From JAGWBD01 sp965220615 (GTDB taxonomy: Bacteria > Chloroflexota > Anaerolineae > Aggregatilineales > Phototrophicaceae), in assembly GCA_965220615.1 (NCBI GenBank), contig CBDCQL010000002.1:496001-560000 (forward strand): a DNA stretch of 64,000 nt, read 5' to 3'. Shown here piece after piece: positions 7,971-16,140 of the stretch. Position 1 is the stretch's first letter. Every line of letters begins with the position of its first letter. The notes below the pieces were generated by a model. It ran no database searches, was not told the origin of the DNA, and saw only the letters and a program-made list of their open reading frames with translations. Position numbers and translations under genes: made by a program.

Positions 7971-8780
7971 TTACTCGACCCAGGGCTCCGGCTCGCTGAG
8001 CTGGATGATCGTGAAGACGGCGCCGGCCGGCTCCCGGATGATGCGAAAGCGACCAGTGTCAGGTGCTTCGAGGGTCTCGTACATCGCTTCGCCGCCCAGT
8101 TCCGTGACCTTCTCAACGGCGGCGTCGATGTCGGCCACGGAGAAATAGACGCTCCAGTGCGCGGGCATGAAGTTGCCGTCGGGCATCTTCCACTCATCCG
8201 TCATTTGCAGGATGCCACCATTGTTGCGGCCCCGGTTGCGGATGAGCATGTAGCCGGGCGGCCCTTCCTGCGCGAATTCCCAGCCCAGCAGGGCGCCATA
8301 AAAGGCCTGCGCCGCCTCACTGTCCGGCGTGGCCAACTCATTCCAGGACATGGCGCCGGGGCAATTGACGAGGCCCGCGCCAATGTGCGAACGGGGTTGC
8401 CAGAGACTGAGGTTCGCGCCCGTTGAATCGCTCAGTACCAGCATGCGTCCGGAATCGGCGACGTCGAAGGGTCCTGACACCACGGTGCCGCCCAGTTCCG
8501 TGATTCGCGGCGCGATCGCGTCCACGTCGTCCACCGTGACGTAGTTGTTCCAGAAGGATGGCACTCCGGGCGGGAACCTCTCGTCATCCATCTGGAAGCC
8601 GGCGCCGACATAGCGGTCGTCCAGCGTGTACATGGTGTAAACCATGTTCCCGCCCATGGGGAAGTCGACGTAGGACCAGCCGAGCAGGCCAGTGAGAAAC
8701 TGCTTGCTTTTCTCGCTGTCCCTGCTGGCAAGTTCTGCCCAGGAAAAGGTGCCGTGCGGGTATTTCGTGACCTTGAACAT
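7971..8780 (-). CDS. Two-domain VOC (glyoxalase/bleomycin-resistance-like) protein
   Basis: A 269-residue cytoplasmic protein made of two similar VOC-fold halves. Residues 5-125 include TFSWAELASRDSEKSKQF, and residues 138-265 include MSWNELATPDSEAAQAFYG. The shared pattern (W.EL...D...A..FY..LLGW) marks an internal duplication. The ATG at 8780 with GGAGAAACTC upstream is chosen over an upstream extension of 46 codons that would run through the terminator of the preceding gene. VOC proteins bind metal and act as lyases, isomerases, dioxygenases or antibiotic-binding proteins. This subgroup resembles hydroxylase/glyoxalase-like family proteins of actinomycetes and Chloroflexota. Activity unknown. 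Confidence 0.85.
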   Translation of the reverse strand: MFKVTKYPHGTFSWAELASRDSEKSKQFLTGLLGWSYVDFPMGGNMVYTMYTLDDRYVGAGFQMDDERFPPGVPSFWNNYVTVDDVDAIAPRITELGGTVVSGPFDVADSGRMLVLSDSTGANLSLWQPRSHIGAGLVNCPGAMSWNELATPDSEAAQAFYGALLGWEFAQEGPPGYMLIRNRGRNNGGILQMTDEWKMPDGNFMPAHWSVYFSVADIDAAVEKVTELGGEAMYETLEAPDTGRFRIIREPAGAVFTIIQLSEPEPWVE

Positions 8781-8809
8781 GAGTTTCTCCCCGATGTAGT
8801 CGTGAATGC

Positions 8810-8848
8810 AAAAACGACGAGGGCCTGCCCATTCGGACAAGCCCTCGT
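8810..8848 (-). terminator. Rho-independent terminator of the M16 peptidase gene
   Basis: On the minus strand ACGAGGGC (8848-8841) pairs with GCCCTCGT (8824-8817), an 8-bp GC-rich stem. It is followed within one base by TTTTT (8814-8810). It lies nine bases after the M16 stop codon and separates that gene from the VOC gene. Confidence 0.85.
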
Positions 8849-8856
8849 GAAATCGA

Positions 8857-11703
8857 CTATTCCTCACCCTCCGGGTCCAACGCCTCCGGGAACAGGGTGG
8901 CGAAGAGCCAGGCGTCATCGCGGATGGCGATGCCGGCCTGCTCCTGGATGGCGTCCGCCGTCAGATTTTCCCACCTGTCGGTACTGTGCCTGGTGTATCC
9001 GTAGTCCTCTTCCAGCCCGATGATTACCCGACGCAGCGCGCCCAGCCAGTAGCCGTTCTGCTCCCGTGCTTCCTCGATGTTGTTGATCCGCTGCGTGCGC
9101 ACGCCCTCGATTTCCTCTTCCGTCGGCCCGTTCTCACGCAAATCGTGCAAAATATCGAAAGCGGCTGCGCGCAGCGCCGGGTATTTCTCCGCGTTGGTGA
9201 AGGCCACACCCTGCAGCAGGAAGTTTCGGTTCGGGATTTCGCTGACGCTCGCCGTGGCGTAGGGCGAATAGGTGCCGCTCAGGTCTTCTCGCAGGTCTTC
9301 GATGAAGCGCTGGTCGACGATGTCGCCCAGTGCCAGCATGTCGGCCGAGTCCTGTTCGTCACCGGTGAATTCGCCGCCATAGGCCAGCAGGAAGATGACC
9401 TGTTCCTCGACGCCGGCGTAGACGTCCTGCTCACGGATTTCATCGGGGAAGGGCAGGGTCCGATCGACCCATTCTTCCGTGCCGCCGTCCGTGGGCAGGT
9501 TCCCCAGATAACGCTGCGCCAGCTCGCGCACGTCGTCATGCTCGAAGCTGCCGACCAGGGCGAAGGTGAAGTCACCGGCTTCCTGCCAGCGCGCGCGCCA
9601 GCTGGCAAAGGCCTCTGCGGAATCCAGCGCTTCCATTTCCTCCACAGTGGCCGGCCGGTAACGCGGCGATTCATTGCCGTAGGTCATCAGTTCATTGATG
9701 GCGTCGGTCAGGGCGACGATGGGGTTGAGATCCCGGTTTTTCAGCGCATCGATCTCGCGGCTGCGGGCAGACTCGAAAGCACCCTCATCCAGCCGGGGTT
9801 CGGTGAGGTAGAGCCAGACCAGCTGGAAGAGTGTTTCCAGTTCGTCGTTGTTGGCGAATCCGCTGACGCGCTCGTGCGTACCGGAGACCGACAAGCCCGC
9901 GCTGACCGTACGACCGCTGAGATAACGTTCCAGTTGGTCCTGGCTGATGTCGCCGATGCCGCTCTGCTGCACGACGCCGTTGACAAAGGTGGCGCCAAGA
10001 TACTCCTCGTCGCTATACAGACCCGTACCGCCGGGACTGAGGCCCGAGAGCGAGACTTCCCGTTCCGCGAGGTCGGTGGGCATGAGAAGCAGCCGGGCCC
10101 CGTTGGCGAAGGTCCATTCAGTCAAGGCCCATTCTGCGCCCTCGATGACCTGCTCGGCGACGATGGCAGCGGGTTCCGGCGGAGTCTCCAGCAAGGCCGC
10201 TACAGTCTCGATTTCCTGGTAGGCAGCGATGTCCCGGGTTGCACCCAGTTCAGCCTGAAGCGCAGCCTCGTCAGGCAAGGCGTCTAGTGAACGCTCCGGC
10301 CCGAAGAGCAGCAAAACACGTTCTTGCGGCTCCAGCAGGAATCCGGAAAGCTCGTCCAAGGTCTCCAGTGTCAATTGCGGCAGCAGTTCATTGACCAGTT
10401 CCAGTTCCACCTCGATGCCGGGTGAGATTTCGTCCTCGAGGAAATGCCGCCGGTATTCGCTCGCGATGGACGTGTTCTCGCGGAATTCCTTCTCTTCGAG
10501 GGCGTTTTCGTAGAATTGCAGGCGGTCCGCCTTCGCGTCTGCCAGTTCGCCTTCGGTGAAGCCATCACGGTGTATCCGTTCGAGTTCATCAAGGACGGCA
10601 GCGACCGCTTCGATCACCCCATCTTCGGTGCTGTATACAGTGAAGCCGTGGATGGCAACGTTGCCCAGTGTGCCACCGCCAAAGCCCGAAGCCTGCAGGA
10701 AGGGGGCATCCGCCTTGCGTTGCCTCTCCTGCAATCGTTCGTTGAGCATGGAGTAAAAGAGGGAGTCGCGCTGGAGATCGCGATAGTCACCAAGGGTCAC
10801 AAGCCCGGTGCCGTCCACCTTGCGAAACAGCTGGACTGCCGTGACTGGAAGTTCCGGGTCCGTGATGACGCCAACGCGCGTGTCTGAATGCCTTTCGTTG
10901 TCGAATTCCTGAGGCATGGGCGCGTCCGGCGGGCTGGTGAGAGGGCCAAAGTGTTCCCGAATGCGCGCTTCGGCATCGGCAACGTCGACGTCGCCGACGA
11001 TGATGATCGCCATCAGTTCAGGTCGGTACCAGGTCTCGTAGAAGTTGCGCAGCTGCTCCGTCGGGGCACTTTCGACAACGCTCATGTCTCCGCCGATGAT
11101 GTCGCGGGTTACATAGCGCGATTCTTCACCGAGAATGACGGGCCAGGCCTTTTCGTTGATGCGACCGGAAGCGTTCTGCTGGCGCTGACGCCACTCCTCG
11201 ATGATGACGCCCACTTCCTTTTCGACTTCCACGGGGTCAATCGTGGCGTTTACAGCCCAGTCGAGCAGCACGTCGTAGGCGGTGTCATATAGCTCGGGGT
11301 TGGTCGTATCGATGCTCAACAGATACACGGTCGCTTCATGGGAAGTGAAGGCGTTGAGGTCCGGGCCGAATTCCATGCCGTTGAGTTCGAAAAAGTCGAT
11401 GAGTTCATTGGCCGGAAAGCTCTCCGTGCCGTTGAACATCATGTGCTCAAGGAAATGGGCGAGCCCGAGTTGCTCCTCCGTTTCCTGCAGGGCGCCCACG
11501 CGGACGGCCAGTTGCATTTCCGCGCGTCCGGCGGGCTGCTCGTGATGCTGGATGTAGAAGGTAAGGCCATTTTCCAGAACGCCGTAATGGACGTCGGGCG
11601 TAAGGGGCAGGGTGGCATCGCGGTCGAAGCCATCCTGTGCGAATACGCCGCCGGTGGCGACCAGAAGGAAAACTACGACAAGGGCAATTCTTCCGTAATT
11701 CAA
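8857..11703 (-). CDS. M16 family zinc metallopeptidase, exported
   Basis: A 948-residue protein with a signal peptide (hydrophobic 5-20, VFAQ-D cleavage). Two M16-like halves follow. The N-terminal half carries the inverted zinc motif HFLEH (H83, E86, H87) and the downstream glutamate in EKEVGVIIEEW (about 166), so it should be catalytically competent. The C-terminal half (about 510-948) is the usual inactive M16_C repeat pair that closes the clam-shell chamber. This matches the pqqL/zinc-protease layout of full-length exported M16 enzymes, which degrade peptides outside the cytoplasm. The start is a TTG preceded by GGGGAG. It is terminated by the strong hairpin at 8810-8848 and stands alone, with a 215-bp gap to pdxS upstream. 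Confidence 0.9.
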   Translation of the reverse strand: MNYGRIALVVVFLLVATGGVFAQDGFDRDATLPLTPDVHYGVLENGLTFYIQHHEQPAGRAEMQLAVRVGALQETEEQLGLAHFLEHMMFNGTESFPANELIDFFELNGMEFGPDLNAFTSHEATVYLLSIDTTNPELYDTAYDVLLDWAVNATIDPVEVEKEVGVIIEEWRQRQQNASGRINEKAWPVILGEESRYVTRDIIGGDMSVVESAPTEQLRNFYETWYRPELMAIIIVGDVDVADAEARIREHFGPLTSPPDAPMPQEFDNERHSDTRVGVITDPELPVTAVQLFRKVDGTGLVTLGDYRDLQRDSLFYSMLNERLQERQRKADAPFLQASGFGGGTLGNVAIHGFTVYSTEDGVIEAVAAVLDELERIHRDGFTEGELADAKADRLQFYENALEEKEFRENTSIASEYRRHFLEDEISPGIEVELELVNELLPQLTLETLDELSGFLLEPQERVLLLFGPERSLDALPDEAALQAELGATRDIAAYQEIETVAALLETPPEPAAIVAEQVIEGAEWALTEWTFANGARLLLMPTDLAEREVSLSGLSPGGTGLYSDEEYLGATFVNGVVQQSGIGDISQDQLERYLSGRTVSAGLSVSGTHERVSGFANNDELETLFQLVWLYLTEPRLDEGAFESARSREIDALKNRDLNPIVALTDAINELMTYGNESPRYRPATVEEMEALDSAEAFASWRARWQEAGDFTFALVGSFEHDDVRELAQRYLGNLPTDGGTEEWVDRTLPFPDEIREQDVYAGVEEQVIFLLAYGGEFTGDEQDSADMLALGDIVDQRFIEDLREDLSGTYSPYATASVSEIPNRNFLLQGVAFTNAEKYPALRAAAFDILHDLRENGPTEEEIEGVRTQRINNIEEAREQNGYWLGALRRVIIGLEEDYGYTRHSTDRWENLTADAIQEQAGIAIRDDAWLFATLFPEALDPEGEE

Positions 11704-11918
11704 GGCACAATCTCCCCGGGAATCGTCAAGTGTTAACCGCGTCTACCTTATCACAGGCGCGGGCACAGCGCGTGTGAGTTTTGCATAAGAAGGGATGACG
11801 CGGCTGCCGGTCTGTAGCCACAGGCGGCCGGAAAAACATTGGGCCACAGGCCGCTTAGGTCCGGGCCCGGCAGGGGATGACGACAGGGTTGTAACGCTAT
11901 CGGCCGGGTTGAACGCTG

Positions 11919-12824
11919 CTACCAGCCGCGCTTGCCCAGCACAACTTCTTCCGGTCCCACCGCGATGCCGGACATGGGCTCTCCCAGGTCCCGGCTGACG
12001 CGCAGGAGCGCGTCCGCATCCTGAAAGTGCGTCACGGCCTCGACGATAGCGCGGGCGCGTTTGGCCGGATCGCCGCTCTTGAATATGCCGGAACCGACGA
12101 ACACGCCGTCCACCCCCAGTTGCATCATCAGGGCGGCATCCGCCGGCGTGGCGACGCCACCGGCGGCGAAGTTGACGACTGGCATGCGGCCCAGTTGCGC
12201 CGTTTCCCGTACAAGATGCAGCGGCGCGCGGATTTCCTTTGCGTAGCTGAAGAGTTCGTCTTCATCCATGCTGGTGAGGCGGCGGATTTCACCATTGACG
12301 GCGCGGGCATGGCGCACGGCCTCGACCACGTCTCCCGTGCCGGCCTCCCCCTTGGTACGCATCATGGCGGCGCCTTCACCGATTCGACGCAGGGCCTCAC
12401 CCAGGTTGCGGCAGCCGCAGACAAAGGGCACGCTGAAACCTGCCTTGTTGATGTGGTGTTCCTCGTCGGCCGGGGTCAGTACCTCGCTCTCGTCGATGTA
12501 GTCGACGCCCAGCGACTCCAGAATCTGCGCCTCAACGAAGTGACCGATTCGCACCTTGGCCATGACGGGAATCGAGACGGCTTCCATAATTCGGCTTATC
12601 AGGCCGGGATCGCTCATGCGCGCGACACCGCCCTGGGCGCGAATGTCGGCGGGGACGCGCTCCAGCGCCATCACGGAGCAGGCGCCGGCGTCTTCGGCGA
12701 TGACGGCCTGTTCGGGCGTGACCACATCCATGATCACACCGCCCTTGAGCATTTGCGCCAGACCCGCTTTCAGGCGGAAGCTGGCCACTTCAGAAGCGCC
12801 CTGTCTGTTTCCGTTGCTGACCAT
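11919..12824 (-). CDS. pdxS: Pyridoxal 5'-phosphate synthase, lyase subunit PdxS
   Basis: A 301-residue, highly conserved cytoplasmic TIM-barrel enzyme. Together with a PdxT glutaminase it makes pyridoxal 5'-phosphate from ribose 5-phosphate, glyceraldehyde 3-phosphate and ammonia. Recognisable landmarks are GGVIMDVVTPEQA (D33), VMALERVPADIR, the Schiff-base lysine in PVMAKVRIGH (K90), the second lysine in MRTKGEAGTG, and the phosphate-binding loop FVGSGIFKS. Length is normal for the family. No pdxT gene is seen beside it or elsewhere in the window, although the two are adjacent in many bacteria. It lies 93 bp downstream of the KARI-like gene on the same strand. Confidence 0.97.
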   Translation of the reverse strand: MVSNGNRQGASEVASFRLKAGLAQMLKGGVIMDVVTPEQAVIAEDAGACSVMALERVPADIRAQGGVARMSDPGLISRIMEAVSIPVMAKVRIGHFVEAQILESLGVDYIDESEVLTPADEEHHINKAGFSVPFVCGCRNLGEALRRIGEGAAMMRTKGEAGTGDVVEAVRHARAVNGEIRRLTSMDEDELFSYAKEIRAPLHLVRETAQLGRMPVVNFAAGGVATPADAALMMQLGVDGVFVGSGIFKSGDPAKRARAIVEAVTHFQDADALLRVSRDLGEPMSGIAVGPEEVVLGKRGW

Positions 12825-12917
12825 TTCCCGTTCCTTTCCCTGCTTGCTGCCCAGCCTACGAAGGCCGTCAGGCCAACTGTATGTCCAGTTGAGTCCAATC
12901 GAAAACCGGTGGCATAT

Positions 12918-13952
12918 TCACTGGCGGGGCCGCACGTCGAAAGCGCTTTCGTCCCGCGTCCGGTCCGGATACAGAAGGTCAAGCGCGTCCTGCTCCATTT
13001 GCCACAACTCCAGTTCCGCGTGCTTGCGCAGCAATCGCAAGAGACGGGGGTATCCATCCAGCTGCTCGCGCGCCCAGTCGCGTGAGAAAGACCCGTTGCG
13101 AATGTCGTCGAGCGTCAGACTCATGAGAGTCGCCAGACGATTGTCCTGAAAACGCTCCAGACGGCTGAAAAGTCCGTACTGGCTGGTGAGCGACATGGTG
13201 CGCAGGGCCGGGAAAAACCCTTCCCGTCCCGCGCGGCGCATCAGGTCTTCGAGTTCGCCGGACAGATACAGATCGATGAACGTGGCTTCGGGCGGGTAAC
13301 CATGGTCGATCAGGACCTGGCCGGCCGTCTGGATGGCGTTTTGCAGCACCGGCAAGATGGCCTGCTGCATGAAAAGGTCCAGTTCGGCCTCCAGCGTGAA
13401 ACTGATTTCTATGCCGCCGGCGTCCCCACGCAGGGAGCCGACCGCTCTCGCCAGCGCCAGCAGACTGCGCCAGGCGCGGCCGCTGGCGTCCTGGTGTACG
13501 GAGAGAAAGCAAAAGAATCCACGCTCCGCCAGATAGCGCTCGCGCACGGCCAGACCGATGGTCCTCGGCGCCAGCAGGGCGACGTCGACCATCGGCGGAG
13601 GTTCAATGAAGCCAAAAGCAATGTTGCTGGCGCTGGCGAAGACCAGCATGTCGCCGCGCGTCAGCCAGGGCGAAATATCGCGCAGGAAAACAGTCTGCAT
13701 GATTTCGTCCGGCAGTAGCAAAAAGATCAGGTCCGCACTTCGCACCAGATCGGGCAAAGGGACCGGGCGAAAGCCCTCGCGGCGGGCAAGCGTCTGGCGT
13801 TCGCTGTCGCGTTCACTGAGTACTATGTCCAGACCGCTGTCGCGCAGGTTGAGGGCGATGGGGCGCCCCAGATTGCCGTAGCCGATGATCCCCGTCCGGC
13901 GGCCGGCGAGGTCATCAAGGCTGGCGTCTTCCGCGCGGAATATCTTCTTCAT
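12918..13952 (-). CDS. Ketol-acid reductoisomerase-like protein with altered active site
   Basis: A 344-residue protein read from the ATG at 13952, which overlaps the GNAT stop (ATGA). The N-terminal half is a Rossmann domain with GIIGYGNLGRPIALNLRDSG (about 21-40), as in IlvC. The C-terminal half resembles the knotted helical KARI domain: EAELDLFMQQAIL aligns with the canonical ETDLFGEQAVL, and PEATFIDLYL with PE.AYFECLHE. In this alignment the first aspartate ligand is kept (D192), but the glutamate four residues later is Q196. Both glutamates of the FECLHE motif are replaced (I226, L230). Canonical Mg-dependent isomeroreductase activity of the IlvC type is therefore doubtful. The protein may be an NAD(P)-dependent reductase on another substrate. 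Confidence 0.75.
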   Translation of the reverse strand: MKKIFRAEDASLDDLAGRRTGIIGYGNLGRPIALNLRDSGLDIVLSERDSERQTLARREGFRPVPLPDLVRSADLIFLLLPDEIMQTVFLRDISPWLTRGDMLVFASASNIAFGFIEPPPMVDVALLAPRTIGLAVRERYLAERGFFCFLSVHQDASGRAWRSLLALARAVGSLRGDAGGIEISFTLEAELDLFMQQAILPVLQNAIQTAGQVLIDHGYPPEATFIDLYLSGELEDLMRRAGREGFFPALRTMSLTSQYGLFSRLERFQDNRLATLMSLTLDDIRNGSFSRDWAREQLDGYPRLLRLLRKHAELELWQMEQDALDLLYPDRTRDESAFDVRPRQ

Positions 13953-14827
13953 GTCACGGCGGCGTGTTCCGGAATGCGCTGCGACCACACCTGGTAGTCC
14001 GGTCCCGTATGCTGAAATCCAAAGCGACGGTAGAGGCGCAGCGACCGCCGGTTGTGTCTCTGGGTGTTTACGGTCAGCGACGTGAGGCCGCGCATCCGGC
14101 AGCGCCGAATGACGTCAGCCAGCATGAGTGAACCGTGGCCTTCTCCCTGATGGTCCGGGTGAACGGCGAGTCGCGACAGGTGCGCTTCGGCATGTTCGCG
14201 CGTGGTGATTTGGCAGGCGCGAATGACCCCGTCCAGCTCCAGGACGGTGAAGCTGGCGGCGCGGCGCAGGGCGCGGCGCAGATCTGCGGCGGGCATGCGC
14301 CAGTGCAGTGGGAACGCGGCCTCGTCCAGGGCCAGCAGAGGGTTAAGGTCGTCGTCGGTGGCTGGACGAATGTGTTCTGCGCCAGAGGGACAGGGTGGCT
14401 CGCTGTGCAGGGGCCTGCCCAGCGTAATGACCTGTTCTTCAACAGCAAAGTTGCTGACCGGCAAACAGTCCCGCAACCAGTCCTGGCCACCGTCCAGAAG
14501 ATGGACCTCGTGCACGCCATGCTCCCGCAGAACAGGGCTCAGGCGTTGCCAGAGATCGACGAAGCTGCGGGCCCCGTCCACGTCGTCCGCCAGGGCGCAG
14601 ACCTGCAGCCAGGTGCAGCCGGCGTGGGGCGGCCTGCAGGCCAGCAGGCCAACAAGTCTGCCATCCTGCCAAAGAGTGCGCGTCCATGCGGGAGTCTCAC
14701 GAATCCAGTCGGAGCTGTCACTCCAGTGCAGTCCGGTGGCGACCCGCCGGCTGCTGTAGAGCAACTGCTGTATGCGCGCGGGGGAGGCTGGCGAAGATCT
14801 GGGCGATGCAGGATTGTCTGCGATCAC
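13949..14827 (-). CDS. GNAT family N-acetyltransferase
   Basis: A 292-residue protein with a typical GNAT domain in its C-terminal half (about 150-290). It has HLSRLAVHPDHQGEGHGSLM (the acetyl-CoA pyrophosphate loop, Q/R-x-x-G-x-G/A type) followed by LTVNTQRHNRRSLRLYRRFGF, the strand-helix that ends most GNATs. The N-terminal 150 residues may be a second, degenerate GNAT fold or a substrate-recognition domain. It starts at a GTG overlapping the DnaC-like stop (GTGA) and its stop overlaps the ATG of the KARI-like gene. It is therefore translationally coupled on both sides in the replication operon. The acceptor (protein N-terminus, small amine or other) cannot be predicted. Confidence 0.85.
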   Translation of the reverse strand: MIADNPASPRSSPASPARIQQLLYSSRRVATGLHWSDSSDWIRETPAWTRTLWQDGRLVGLLACRPPHAGCTWLQVCALADDVDGARSFVDLWQRLSPVLREHGVHEVHLLDGGQDWLRDCLPVSNFAVEEQVITLGRPLHSEPPCPSGAEHIRPATDDDLNPLLALDEAAFPLHWRMPAADLRRALRRAASFTVLELDGVIRACQITTREHAEAHLSRLAVHPDHQGEGHGSLMLADVIRRCRMRGLTSLTVNTQRHNRRSLRLYRRFGFQHTGPDYQVWSQRIPEHAAVT

Positions 14828-16140
14828 CTTGTATTTCCTCGCCGTTTGATGCGTTCAGCAAATGATCTGGAAGTTATGGCGAGAATGTGACAAATGCGTT
14901 GATCTATTAGACGACTGCGAATGCGCTTGTCCAGGTCATGCAGTTTTTGGGCTGTTGTGAACACCGTAGGCAATTGATTCAAATAGCGGTAATCGATCAA
15001 TTGAAACAGCTTCTCTTTGACCCAAGGAGTCTCTTGTCCAGACGCCATGTCATCGAGTACCAAAAGGGGAGATTCTCTAACCCTTTGGAATCGTTTCTGA
15101 AAAGTAAAGGGCGAACTACTGTCAAAGGAATAACGAAGCCAATCCATTAAGTCAGGTACAGTAGTAAATGCGACTCTGTTTCCCCGCTCATTTTGAGCGT
15201 AGGCAATTGCCGCAGCCAAATGCGTTTTCCCAGTGCCAAAAGCTCCACTAAGCAACAGCCATTTTTCTGGATTGTTTGCATATTCTTGAACTCGCACCAA
15301 TGCCTTGGTCAGGTTTTCCTGCTCTGACTCAGTTGCTCCCGTTAATACGTCGAAATTCTCAAGATGCATGTCGTTTGGCCATGTAAGTTGCATTTCCTGA
15401 AGAGACTTGGGTGTGCGGTAGTCGGGTGCAGAGATGGGGAAACGGCGAACGATGTCATCATCAAGCAATCGACTTCTTATAGATCCATCAAAACTGTCAA
15501 TGTCGACATTTGTTGTAATGACAGTCGGCAATTTTCGGCTATGGCGGTGATTTAACAACTGAAACAGTTTTTCGTTGGCCCATGCCTTCGGATTTTCAGT
15601 CCCCAAGTCGTCCAAAATCAGGAGTTGGGCATCGCGAATTCTCTCAAACAGTTCGTCAAAGTCATCTTCCGAAAATGGTCCAAATGCACTACGTAAATGG
15701 TCCAACAAATCTGGTGCTGTTACGAAAAGGACAACATTTCCTCGTTCCAGACATCTGTTTCCTACTGCTGCCGCAAGATGGGTTTTGCCGCAGCCGTACG
15801 TACCTGTGAAGACTAGCCATCCATCGGGATTCTCGGCGAATTTCCTGGCGTTTTCCCAAGCGACTTTCAAGGTTTGATTGTCGTAGATCCCCAAACCGTG
15901 GCGGGAGACTTCGAAGTTGTCGAGTCGTTTGCTTTCGTAAGCATCCAAATTACTGATTTTTCGGAGTCGCAATTGTCTTTCCGCATCTTCTTCTGGCCCG
16001 ATATTGGGGCAGCGATAAATCTTGCCAAATTCAGGATGACCAAACGGGACTTCATGACTGACCACTCCCAAACCAGCGCAAAGCGGAGCTTTGCCACACC
16101 GCTGGCAGCGTTCCTTTTCAGCTGTCAATGAATTCTGCAT
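14824..16140 (-). CDS. DnaC/IstB-like helicase-loader ATPase with two tandem AAA+ domains
   Basis: A 438-residue protein from the ATG at 16140 (a GTG at 16197 is possible). Residues 12-44 hold four cysteines (CQRC, C21, C44) that could bind zinc, as in the DnaI/DnaC N-terminal domain. Two P-loop ATPase modules follow. Module 1 has Walker A GTYGCGKTH (113-121), Walker B LLILDDLG (173-180) and an arginine-finger region SIRSRL. Module 2 has Walker A GAFGTGKTH (299-307), Walker B LLVLDDM and RIRSRLID. Helicase loaders normally carry one module per chain and act as oligomers on DnaB. The gene overlaps the DnaD-like gene upstream by 23 bp and the GNAT gene by 4 bp. It is visibly AT-richer than its neighbours. 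A loader role for the DnaB encoded here is inferred from family and context. Confidence 0.85.
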   Translation of the reverse strand: MQNSLTAEKERCQRCGKAPLCAGLGVVSHEVPFGHPEFGKIYRCPNIGPEEDAERQLRLRKISNLDAYESKRLDNFEVSRHGLGIYDNQTLKVAWENARKFAENPDGWLVFTGTYGCGKTHLAAAVGNRCLERGNVVLFVTAPDLLDHLRSAFGPFSEDDFDELFERIRDAQLLILDDLGTENPKAWANEKLFQLLNHRHSRKLPTVITTNVDIDSFDGSIRSRLLDDDIVRRFPISAPDYRTPKSLQEMQLTWPNDMHLENFDVLTGATESEQENLTKALVRVQEYANNPEKWLLLSGAFGTGKTHLAAAIAYAQNERGNRVAFTTVPDLMDWLRYSFDSSSPFTFQKRFQRVRESPLLVLDDMASGQETPWVKEKLFQLIDYRYLNQLPTVFTTAQKLHDLDKRIRSRLIDQRICHILAITSRSFAERIKRRGNTR

